The position numbers and the translations under genes were made by a program. Shown here piece by piece: positions 56,790-64,000 of a DNA stretch of 64,000 bases; the first letter of the stretch is position 1; each line of letters starts with the position of its first letter. The notes below the pieces were generated by a model. It searched no databases, had not been told where the DNA came from, and worked only from the letters and a program-made list of their open reading frames with translations. Where the stretch lies: positions 11,092 through 75,091 of the forward strand of contig CAZMCH010000010.1 of the NCBI GenBank assembly GCA_964564735.1. Reading direction: 5' to 3'. Origin of the DNA: CAZMCH01 sp964564735 (lineage in GTDB: Bacteria; Poribacteria; DTPJ01).

Positions 56790-57015
56790 TTGTAATATGT
56801 TTTTTTGTGTAACTATTAAACGTTGTAAGAAGAAAATAGAGCGTTGATTTTCGTCGAATACGTAACGCAGATTAGCTTTGGTCTTTGAAAGAACTTTTGA
56901 ATGATGCTATCAATTATATATATCGGGATAGGTAAGAGATAATGTGAATTGAGAATTTAGAATGAAATCTCTATAAGTTTCACTTTGGTAAAAGGAGGTT
57001 TTAAGAATTATACAT

Positions 57016-57470
57016 TATACTATTTCTCTAAATTGATTGTGCATTTATGGCATTAATATAATATATGGGTATCCTGTCAAAGATGCAATAATATGCGATG
57101 TGTATTTATCTAACACTTTTGATACTTCGTGCTTTAAGGTCTCTAAATCGTCAATTAATCAAAAAGTGAGGTGATTCTTTATATACTGCCACAATCGCTC
57201 TATTGGATTAAGCTCTGGACTGTATGGTGGTATAAAAAATAACCTTGATTGTATTTCTATGAACGGCTAGTCTATTAGCAATCTCCTTTCGTTTGCGACA
57301 TTCGCCGTTTTTCAGAAGGACTAGCATGTGGATATGCCTTTTGAGTTCAGCATCTCGCTCTTTGTTTAGCATTGTGTTGAGTTCTTCTATTGTCTCTATT
57401 ATATCGGGGTCTTTTCATAGTGATATATAGGATAGTCTAATTTGCACAATTAATTAAGAGAAATAGTATT
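57016..57470. mobile_element. IS630-derived element with inverted repeats (MITE-like)
   Basis: About 455 bases bounded by near-perfect terminal inverted repeats of roughly 27 bases: left 57016-57043, right 57443-57469, both reading ACTATTTCTCT inward to TTGTGCA. TA lies at the outer edge on each side, as expected for IS630/Tc1-mariner transposition. Inside is a broken transposase. It is too short for a full IS630 and is a deletion derivative. Confidence 0.75.
57045..57414 (-). pseudogene. IS630-family transposase remnant
   Basis: Two fused pieces on the minus strand. The 5' part (57414 to about 57245) reads LKRHIHMLVLLKNGE, RKRKEIANRLAVHRNTI, the HTH of IS630. The 3' part (57243-57045) in another frame reads RLFFIPPYSPELNPIERLWQ, the region with the last catalytic Glu. 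An in-frame TGA follows HLTF, and translation could end at 57045. The central part with the first two catalytic Asp residues is missing, and the frame shifts at the junction. The element is inactive. Confidence 0.8.
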
Positions 57471-57498
57471 ATACACTCCTTAGCATCATTAAATTGGC

Positions 57499-59379
57499 TT
57501 ATTTGTTTTGGGCAAGCTTTGTGTCGCCCCATGTAGTTGGGAATTTGCCCTTGAAGTCTATGCTTTTGCTTTCTGTTTTGGGATTATATTCCTCTACTGT
57601 GGGAATCGTTCTTGTGCCGTTCCAAACATTGTTATTTCCCTGCATTCCTCCAATAGCATAGATAAGTCCATTAGATTCGCTACTTGATAAAGAGAATCTT
57701 CCTGTTGGTATATCTGTTTTTCTTGTCCAAGTGTCTGATGCAGGATCATATTCTTCCACTGTCGTAAGATCAGTATCATCATCAGACATACCACCGATCG
57801 CATATAGCTTTCCATCCAATGTGCAAACAGAAGGCCATCGTCTTCCAGGTGGCATATCAGCTTTTCTTTCCCACTTATTTGTTGCAGGATCATATTCCTC
57901 CAGCATTATTGACTTGCTGATCATCGCATTCATAATGGCCACATATATTTTATCTTTTATGGTGCAAGCCCATGTAAGTCCCTCTATTGGAATCTCTGAT
58001 TTTTCTATCCATTTATTATCTGCTAAATCATATTCCTCTACTGATGTAATATTCTTTTGCTCCTGACCCATATTTGCCATCCTCAGCCCACCGAAAACAT
58101 AAATCTTGTCATTCATCATACTAGCGCCGAAGTGGCTTCTTGCAGTCAGCATATCGGCTTTTCTTGTCCACTTATTTGCTATCGGATTATATTCTTCTAC
58201 TACCGAAAAGGAAGTGCCTGCATTCATACCACCAATGGCATATATTTTGTCATTGATTGAGCAAGTAGAAAGAAAGCCTCTTGAGGTGGGCATATTGGCT
58301 TTTTTTGTCCATGTGTCCTCGATTGGATCATATTCCTCTACTACAGAAAAGCAACCATTATTGTCAAAACCACCAAAAGTATAAATCTTTCCATTGAATG
58401 AGCTGGCAGATAAGCTGTGTCTCGCAGTTGGCATATCCGCCTTTTTTGTCCACGTTCCGCCATCAGCTTGTGGTGCCATAAACAGAGCATTTTGTGCATT
58501 TGGCACAATGGTGCCAAGTCCATTATCACTCCCTTGCTGTTCTGATATAACGGATGTTTCAGAAACCTTTGCAATATCAACAGGATATTCCCCGACCTGC
58601 TGAATACTCGAATCAGCCAAAGGCAAGTTATGAAAATACATTAGCCTATCGGTTGATGTTAGGTTTATGTTGATACTGAATAACGTTATCAAAATGCCTG
58701 TTGCCAGAGATAATCCCCATGGCAAACCTCTTAGACTAGGTGTAGGCTCTATCTTTATTCGTTTGACTAACTCAATAATACGGAATGTAAAGACTGCGTC
58801 CAATCTTCTCTGCCTGAAACTCTCTCCCATCATGTCAACCAACTCTCCTTTCAACTGCACACGCGCCCTACTGAGTCGCTGTCGTATAGCGGACGGTGTA
58901 GTGCATAGCGCCTTTGCTATTTCAATACTATCCATGCCACCAAGGTAATATAATGTCAGCACTTCCTTATACTTGTCAGGCAGTGAGTCAAGCGCTTTAT
59001 GAAGGTGTTCGTCCATAGGATTGTCATTTTGATTTTCTATATTAGTAGCCTGCACTAGCCTTTCGACACCCTCCGGAGCGCTATCCTCTATGAACGTGGA
59101 ATCAGGACGTTTTGATTGTGCGCGAAGCCAGTTCCTGCAGTTGTTATATGCGATGCTGTAAAGCCACCACAGAAAGCTGTCCCGGTATCTTAGCGTTCTC
59201 AGGTCCCGATATGCCTCAAGAAACACTTCCTGTGTTATGTCCTGCGCATCATGGAAGTTGCGTATCTTGCTGTATACCAAAGCATAAATACTGGCTTTAT
59301 ATTTATCCACAAGCAGTCCGAAGACTTCGGTTTCACCGTTAAGACATTGACCTATAATCTTGCCGTCCTCTGTTCTCAT
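57499..59379 (-). CDS. ECF sigma factor fused to a transmembrane helix and six kelch repeats
   Basis: A 626-residue fusion. Residues 1-185 are an ECF sigma factor: region 2 with DAQDITQEVFLEAYRDL and region 4 with DSLPDKYKEVLTLYYLGGMDSIEIAKALCTTPSAIRQRLSRAR. One transmembrane helix follows at about 219-240 (LPWGLSLATGILITLFSININL). Residues 305-610 hold six kelch repeats (Trp at about 310, 357, 404, 457, 503 and 551, each with IYxxGG and VEEYDP), predicted to lie outside the cytoplasm. That would place a propeller sensor on the far side of the membrane from the sigma domain. AGGAG precedes the ATG and a candidate promoter lies at 59419-59448. It is divergent from another sigma-propeller gene. 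Confidence 0.92.
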   Translation of the reverse strand: MRTEDGKIIGQCLNGETEVFGLLVDKYKASIYALVYSKIRNFHDAQDITQEVFLEAYRDLRTLRYRDSFLWWLYSIAYNNCRNWLRAQSKRPDSTFIEDSAPEGVERLVQATNIENQNDNPMDEHLHKALDSLPDKYKEVLTLYYLGGMDSIEIAKALCTTPSAIRQRLSRARVQLKGELVDMMGESFRQRRLDAVFTFRIIELVKRIKIEPTPSLRGLPWGLSLATGILITLFSININLTSTDRLMYFHNLPLADSSIQQVGEYPVDIAKVSETSVISEQQGSDNGLGTIVPNAQNALFMAPQADGGTWTKKADMPTARHSLSASSFNGKIYTFGGFDNNGCFSVVEEYDPIEDTWTKKANMPTSRGFLSTCSINDKIYAIGGMNAGTSFSVVEEYNPIANKWTRKADMLTARSHFGASMMNDKIYVFGGLRMANMGQEQKNITSVEEYDLADNKWIEKSEIPIEGLTWACTIKDKIYVAIMNAMISKSIMLEEYDPATNKWERKADMPPGRRWPSVCTLDGKLYAIGGMSDDDTDLTTVEEYDPASDTWTRKTDIPTGRFSLSSSESNGLIYAIGGMQGNNNVWNGTRTIPTVEEYNPKTESKSIDFKGKFPTTWGDTKLAQNK

Positions 59380-59686
59380 TTCATAGCTCCTGACATTGAC
59401 CGGATCATATTAACCTTGATTATATAACCAGTATATTAGGCACATCAAACACATAAAGTGTGACAGAAAATGAGAGATTTTTTATATTTGAATTATTGAT
59501 GACATATCTTTTTTTGTCTATATATGATAGACTTTTGTATAGTTGTTTGAATGTTTGTCTTTGCTGAGAATATTTAAATTTTCATTCATCTTCAAAAAAA
59601 ATGAATTTTCCGCGTAACTTTTCTTCTCATTATGCAACTATATATTTAAAATGTCAAATTAAATTCCTCGATAAGGTGTAGCCAAT
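59380..59686. other. Divergent regulatory region between two sigma-fusion genes
   Basis: Contains the minus-strand promoter at 59419-59448, a GTCTAT...ATAGAC inverted repeat at 59516-59532, and for the plus gene a weak TTCTCA-N17-TAAAAT (59624-59652) with AAGGTG before the ATG. Autoregulation by the encoded ECF sigma factors is plausible, but no ECF-type -35/-10 pair could be assigned. Confidence 0.5.
59419..59448 (-). promoter_or_regulatory. Candidate promoter of the sigma-kelch gene
   Basis: TTGATG (59448-59443), an 18-base spacer and TATAAT (59424-59419) on the minus strand, about 40 bases before the start codon. Confidence 0.45.
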
Positions 59687-62346
59687 ATGTATAAATCCGA
59701 CCAAGAGATAATAGAAGGCGCAATAAAAGGGGATGCTATAGCATTTGGTCTTCTGATACAAAGGCACTATGATTCCGTGTATGGTCTGGGATGTGATTTG
59801 TTCAGCTCCAAAGCAATTGACCGGATTGCACAAATTAAGGGCATTAAGCCGGAAAAGGCGTATTTCTCGGTCATTTTTGCTGACCTGAGCCATTTGTCTG
59901 ATTTTACTCTTCCCCTTAACAACAACGTTTTTAAATTGATGCGGCGCAACCTTCCCGGGCCCNNNNNNNNNNTGGTCTGGCATTTCGCTATTTGAGGAAC
60001 TTCGACGACGCACAGGATATAGCTCAGGATGTCTTCGTTGAAGTATTCCAGAGCCTCAAAAGCCTTCGGGACACATCAAAATTCCGTGCATGGCTTCATG
60101 GCATTACTCTCAATCTCTGCAAGATGAAGCTCAGAAGCCATAGGGAAATGATCCCCTTTGACATCATAGGAGATGAATTTCACTGCTATCTGCATCATCC
60201 CACCATATCCGACCCAGCCGAGGAATATGAAAAAATAGAGCTTCAGAACTCATTGATGAAAGCCATTGAGTTCCTGTCCGAAAATAACAGGCTTGTATTG
60301 AAACTTTACTACATGGATGGCATGTCATATAAGGAGATTGCTTCTTTTCTTGGTGTGCCTAGTTCAACAGTAAAAGGCAGAATGCACAGAGCAATGAGTT
60401 ATTTAAGAGACGAAATGATGGATATGGCAAAAGGGGCTTTCTCATACAAGCGTCGCCGTGCCAGCGGTTCAGTGTCAACAAACAATATGATAACTGATCA
60501 AAGAACCGGCGCCAAATATATCAAGATAAGAAGCGTTACAGGCAAAAATGATATTGTTTTTACCTACCGATATCCCTATGAGATAGACCTGTCACCCGAT
60601 GGGATATTCATGCTCAGTAGAGGATTCGTGGTGCCCCTTGATGGTGGTGAGTGCTTTGAACTGGTGGATATGCCCACAGTCTGTTGTAAATATTCACCCG
60701 ATGGGAAAAAGGTTGTCTTTTTTTCAGGAGGAGCTATCTGGATGGTTCACATTTTACCCGAAACAGGAAAAACAATTGGTGAACCAATACAAATTTTTAA
60801 TACAGAATATAAGTCAATCTATCCTGTTATCAGCTGGTCTCCTGACTCGGAGAAAATAGCTTTTCCAAGAACCGCAGAATACGAGCTAAATCGTATATGG
60901 ACGCTTTCAATCAATGATGGTCAACTTACAAAAATTGCTGATTATCAGTTTAGGGGCTTTCATAATCCCTCATGGTCACCTGATGGTAAATATATAGCAT
61001 ATTATGGGGGGAACAATGAAGAAGGGAGGACACTTAGAATCAGTCCTGCAGATGGTGGGGATTCTGAAATAGTATTGGAAGTTGAAAGGGATAATATCAA
61101 CTGTGTTCCATTCTGGAGCCCTGACAGCAGATGGCTTTTTCACTATATGCTGGATTGGAAACTCAAAGCTATCCGTATATCGGATAGGCACGAGATCGAT
61201 ATAACGCCTCCTGATGAAGTTGGGTATATAATCTCACAGTCAGACACAAAAATGATATTCTTCAATCAGTCCTATGATTACAGAGCAGCTATCAGGCTGG
61301 TAACTGCTACAGGTGGTGAATCATGTGAGCTTGCTAAGCATCTGACGCTCTTCAGCGAAGATAGGTTCTGGTCGTCGGACAGCAAGATGATAATAACTCA
61401 GGGGGAAAGCAACGACAATGGTATGGTATTCTGGATGATACCGATCTCAGGCACCAAACCATTTCATCTGAAAATAGACAAAATCCTGCCTAATAATGCT
61501 ATCCCACGCTCAATATCTCCTGATTGCCAGAAAGTATTATATTCATTGAAACCAGATCAGAACAGAGAAGATTTATGGGTAGCTTATGTGTCTATGGATG
61601 ATAAGATAAACGGACAATCTGTTCAGGTATTTAAGGAATATGACACCGCATTTAGATGGGATGGTATGTATCAATGGTCGCCTGATTCCACAAAGTTGGC
61701 TGTTTATAAAGACGGAATATATATTGCCAATATTGATGGAAGCGATCCTATCCAGATAACAGAAGGAGACCCAAGACGTGGACCAAGAACAACATACAAA
61801 TGGTCGCCAGATGGAACTATGATAGCATTTATCCCCTATGCTAGAGATCTGCTTGAACTATGGGTCGTTCCTTCTATTGGTGGTGAACAACGAAAAATAA
61901 TGAGTATAGGGAGTAGATTCTTCGCATGGTTGCCGAATAGCAGAGAGATTGCTCTATTTGATGATAATGGTAGGTTTATGATTGTTTCAATACAAAGTGG
62001 AATAATCAGAAAAGTATTTGATTATGAGAAATATGGACTTGATTATATAGGTTACTTCTGCTGGTCTCCTGATGGGCAATATATTGCCTTTGCTGGATAC
62101 AAATATGAAGATGAGAAGCCGCCACAGATATATACTGCTTCATTGGAAGATGGCACGGTAAAGCAGATCACAAATGACAGAGGTTATGATGATAATAACA
62201 TAAACCTGTCAAACTTACATTGGTCACCAGATGGCAGATGGATCACTTACGGATTGGATGGCTTCGTCAAGACACGACCAGAATGCACCTTCTGGGAGGT
62301 GGATATAAAGGAACTTTTGCATGAGTCACAGGAGGCAGGTGGTTAA
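59687..62346 (+). CDS. ECF sigma factor fused to PD40/TolB-like propeller, interrupted by a mis-assembled insert
   Basis: The 5' part (59687-59789) reads SDQEIIEGAIKGDAIAFGLL and RHYDSVYGL. After a foreign segment and gap it resumes at 59981 with AFRYLRNFDDAQDIAQDVFVEVFQS, in frame if 59790-59980 is removed (191 bases), giving about 822 residues. Region 2, region 4 (MSYKEIASFLGVPSSTVKGRMHRAMSYLRDEM) and then about 12 WSPDGxxIA-type repeats follow, enough for two propellers. There is no transmembrane segment, so it should be cytosolic. An internal TTG at 59992 is not the start. Confidence 0.87.
59771..59962 (+). other. Fragment of a Sua5/YrdC threonylcarbamoyl-AMP synthase, likely mis-assembled
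   Basis: The frame reads DSVYGLGCDLFSSKAIDRI, KGIKPEKAYFSVIFADLSHL and FKLMRRNLPGP, which matches the YrdC core, including TDTVYGLG and the PGP motif. The upstream fit comes from a shared TATGGTCTGG. It ends at the N gap, and the rest of the gene is missing. The wording is closest to Bacteroidetes-type Sua5, so it is probably contamination or a chimeric join rather than real sequence here. Confidence 0.8.
59963..59972. other. Assembly gap (10 N)
   Basis: Ten Ns at the edge of the Sua5 fragment. TGGTCTGG occurs at 59782-59789 and again right after the gap (59973-59980), the signature of a faulty scaffold join. Confidence 0.95.
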
Positions 62347-62442
62347 ATGGTTCTATAAAAAAATAGAAATTACAGTTTCAATCAGTAAAAAATTAAATTG
62401 TAGCGAAAAAAACGGAGTAATAACCTATAAAAGGAGATAAAA

Positions 62443-63441
62443 ATGAAGCTAACCAAAAATAAAGCATTGCTGACTATTTGTGTATTTATCTTGATGATTC
62501 AGTTTGTTTCCGTTGCTCTAGCCGCAAAACCTGTAAAACCACAGCCAAGAACGTCATCTATCAAATATGGCTATGCTATATTAGAAGACGTATATGGAAA
62601 TTTGATCACCAGTGATTTAAATGGTCAATACGTGGATATAGAAAAAGTGACAACAAATGATACAAGCTATTGGGAAGGCACTGTAAAGAGAGGCGACAAG
62701 ATAAGTGTTCTCAGTTATGATGACCCACCTTATGAGCTTATATGGCTAAGGGCATTCATCGGAAAGCCTGAGTTATTGGAAGGCTCAACTGGCTATCGTT
62801 CACCACGAAGGGTAAATTTTAATTTTGACTTTTACGATAATGCCACGACAAGACCGGGTGAAGGAATTGCTGTCTATGACATTTTATCTAAAATAACCCC
62901 AAGCGGACCTGATCGTAATTTAGCTGGCACAGTGCATTTTGTTGTGGCTATCGGCTCCTGCGACTTTTTTGGTGAAGGTATTCAGAATAGAGCTATGTTT
63001 CTGATTGACCCGGGTTGTGAAGCAATATGGCCGGGAACAGATGTTATATGTCAGAGAAGTGTTGATGCGTTTTATACAAGCGATGTCAATTCATCATACT
63101 GGACTGCTATACAAGGTGCTGAGGCAACAAATCGCGATTATGACGCCCATGATCAAATAGGATATCACATGCTTATTAACCAGTTGAATGTTGCTTCATT
63201 TGATACAAATAATGATGGCAAGCCAGATAAATGGGAAATTACACCCAAATTAGAACCTACTACTCTAATAGTTTATAAAGACATTGGCAGGAAGAATAAA
63301 CCAAATTATGTGGCGGTCCCATTGGCTACTTATGAGAGTATGCCATTCAAGCTAACTTTGTCGCTAAATCCGTTTACCACAAATCCAGCTCCTCCCAAAG
63401 AAAAGACATCCGCAACCCTCTGGGGAGAGATAAAGAAATAG
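62443..63441 (+). CDS. Secreted protein of unknown function
   Basis: A 332-residue protein with a signal peptide (LLTICVFILMIQFVSVALA). I do not recognise it. It begins the mature part with many beta-type strands (SIKYGYAILEDVYGNLITSDLNGQYVDIEKV) and has an EF-hand-like DTNNDGKPDKW near residue 265 that may bind calcium. AAAGGAG precedes the ATG. It lies 96 bases after the sigma-propeller gene and may be its target. Confidence 0.7.
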   Translation: MKLTKNKALLTICVFILMIQFVSVALAAKPVKPQPRTSSIKYGYAILEDVYGNLITSDLNGQYVDIEKVTTNDTSYWEGTVKRGDKISVLSYDDPPYELIWLRAFIGKPELLEGSTGYRSPRRVNFNFDFYDNATTRPGEGIAVYDILSKITPSGPDRNLAGTVHFVVAIGSCDFFGEGIQNRAMFLIDPGCEAIWPGTDVICQRSVDAFYTSDVNSSYWTAIQGAEATNRDYDAHDQIGYHMLINQLNVASFDTNNDGKPDKWEITPKLEPTTLIVYKDIGRKNKPNYVAVPLATYESMPFKLTLSLNPFTTNPAPPKEKTSATLWGEIKK

Positions 63442-63453
63442 CAGTGCCTATAA

Positions 63454-63484
63454 AAAAAGCCGCTCAATCTATGAACGGCTTTTT
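63454..63484. terminator. Bidirectional intrinsic terminator
   Basis: AAAAAGCCG and CGGCTTTTT form a 9-bp stem between convergent genes, with a T-run on each strand. Confidence 0.8.
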
Positions 63485-63503
63485 GTTTGCCCTATCGGTA
63501 ACT

Positions 63504-64000
63504 TTAATAGAATATCAAAGATCCTCTGTAACCGTCTTCCCTTGCTCTCATTACCATAGTTGCAGGTGTGCCTTCATAAGGATCATCATCAGGAGAATTT
63601 CCGTCAGGTTCAAGTGAATCCAAAAGCATTCCTCCACTTTTGCCCGATAGGTCTATAAGCCTTAGCATTGTGTATCCTCCTGCATAGCCCAGTATATCAA
63701 CAAAACCATTAGGAAACACATCATCAAGGTCATTAATATAAAACGTATTTGCAAATTTTCCAGTTTTATCGGTCGTAAAGCTAATATCATAATAAGGAAC
63801 CAACTGACCCTGAAGACCAAATTGGAATATATACGCCTGCTTTTTCAGAAGCCCAGAAAAATTCATTGAAACATTCCATATCCCGTTAGAATATGTTATG
63901 GTGGCGCTTCCTTTTGCTCCCGTCAAACCCGGTGAGGTGTATTTGGCTTCATTATAGAAAGTTGCTTTTACTGTTGGTGAATAAACATTGCCTGCAAAAA
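63504..64000 (-). CDS. Secreted protein of unknown function, partial (5' end outside window)
   Basis: The frame stays open to the window edge; residues before TGAKGSATITY read AGNVYSPTVKATFYNEAKYT, which looks like the end of a signal peptide and the mature start. The visible part is beta-rich, with a GNSPDDDPYEGTPA stretch and a C-terminal RGSLIFY. No family was recognised. The TTG at 63926 is internal and not the start. It is convergent with the neighbouring gene across a shared terminator. Confidence 0.65.
   Translation of the reverse strand, partial: FAGNVYSPTVKATFYNEAKYTSPGLTGAKGSATITYSNGIWNVSMNFSGLLKKQAYIFQFGLQGQLVPYYDISFTTDKTGKFANTFYINDLDDVFPNGFVDILGYAGGYTMLRLIDLSGKSGGMLLDSLEPDGNSPDDDPYEGTPATMVMRAREDGYRGSLIFY

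Larger units (their letters stand above)
56453..57015. other. Repeat-rich intergenic region without genes
   Basis: No convincing gene was seen. Holds the C/G hairpins at 56669-56737, the palindrome at 56777-56789 and repeats of gagggaaaaaa near 56510-56550. Below the palindrome the sequence is AT-rich and featureless up to the inverted repeat at 57016. Confidence 0.6.

Noticed and set aside
59992..60010. TTG at 59992 as start of the sigma-PD40 gene
   Set aside because: It falls inside sigma region 2, so a protein from there would lack the N-terminal half of that region. The real start is 59687.
59654..60013. Minus-strand open frame across the second gap
   Set aside because: It is opposite the sigma and Sua5 coding sequence and spans the N gap; it is an artefact of the mis-assembly.
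1..64000. tRNA or rRNA genes
   Set aside because: No convincing cloverleaf, T-loop GTTCGA run or rRNA sequence was seen in the gaps.

Overview
The window reads as a draft scaffold from an AT-rich (mid-30s % GC by eye) Gram-negative bacterium. A TonB-dependent receptor implies an outer membrane, and there are several lipoproteins, twin-arginine-type leaders and secreted beta-propeller, TPR, LamG and CBM-like proteins. Two 10-N gaps, one beside a foreign gene fragment, point to a metagenome assembly. The mix of URO-D-like methyltransferases, enolase-superfamily enzymes, DUF362, LamG, Gfo/Idh/MocA and PQQ-like proteins is typical of uncultivated Poribacteria/Planctomycetes-like lineages. That placement is inference; no rRNA or tRNA gene was seen.

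Layout. 12-3146: an unrecognised protein and a DUF2851 protein. 3160-3940: an IS200/RAYT-type transposase between mirror-image REP-like hairpins, with more small palindromes. 3942-8308 (minus): an operon of MrfA-like helicase, Pcm, MNT, HEPN and THEP1-type NTPase. 8605-10821 (plus): TonB-dependent receptor. 10830-18483 (minus): an apparent operon of two URO-D-like proteins, a NagB-like protein, two M42 peptidases, an enolase-superfamily enzyme and an FAD oxidoreductase. 18652-35659 (minus): aldo/keto reductase, LamG protein, PP-loop tRNA thiolase-like protein, uronate-isomerase-like hydrolase, nucleoside phosphorylase, AmmeMemoRadiSam-type radical SAM enzyme, DUF362, corrinoid protein, HEAT lipoprotein, RlmN, GatB, GatA, a CsgG-like protein and a secreted propeller protein.

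36097-56452 (plus): DUF362-ferredoxin, an antitoxin with a broken PIN toxin, a GGT-family enzyme, HicBA, a DNA methyltransferase remnant, CsgG-like and TPR lipoproteins, a Gfo/Idh/MocA oxidoreductase, a nitrilase, a PQQ-like propeller, a serine acetyltransferase, an NtrC-type regulator, a propeller/FnIII/LamG surface protein and an AlgJ-AlgI-AlgJ-type polysaccharide O-acetylation cassette. 56453-57470: repeats and a decayed IS630-derived element.

57499-62346 holds the most unusual feature: two divergently transcribed ECF sigma factors, each fused to a C-terminal beta-propeller. One has a single transmembrane helix followed by six kelch repeats that should lie outside the cytoplasm. The other carries about 12 PD40/TolB-like repeats and no membrane segment. 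The second gene looks broken only because about 190 bp, mostly a Sua5/YrdC fragment plus an N gap, has been mis-assembled into it at a repeated TGGTCTGG. Removing that segment restores one frame of about 822 codons. Two secreted-type proteins follow at the right edge.
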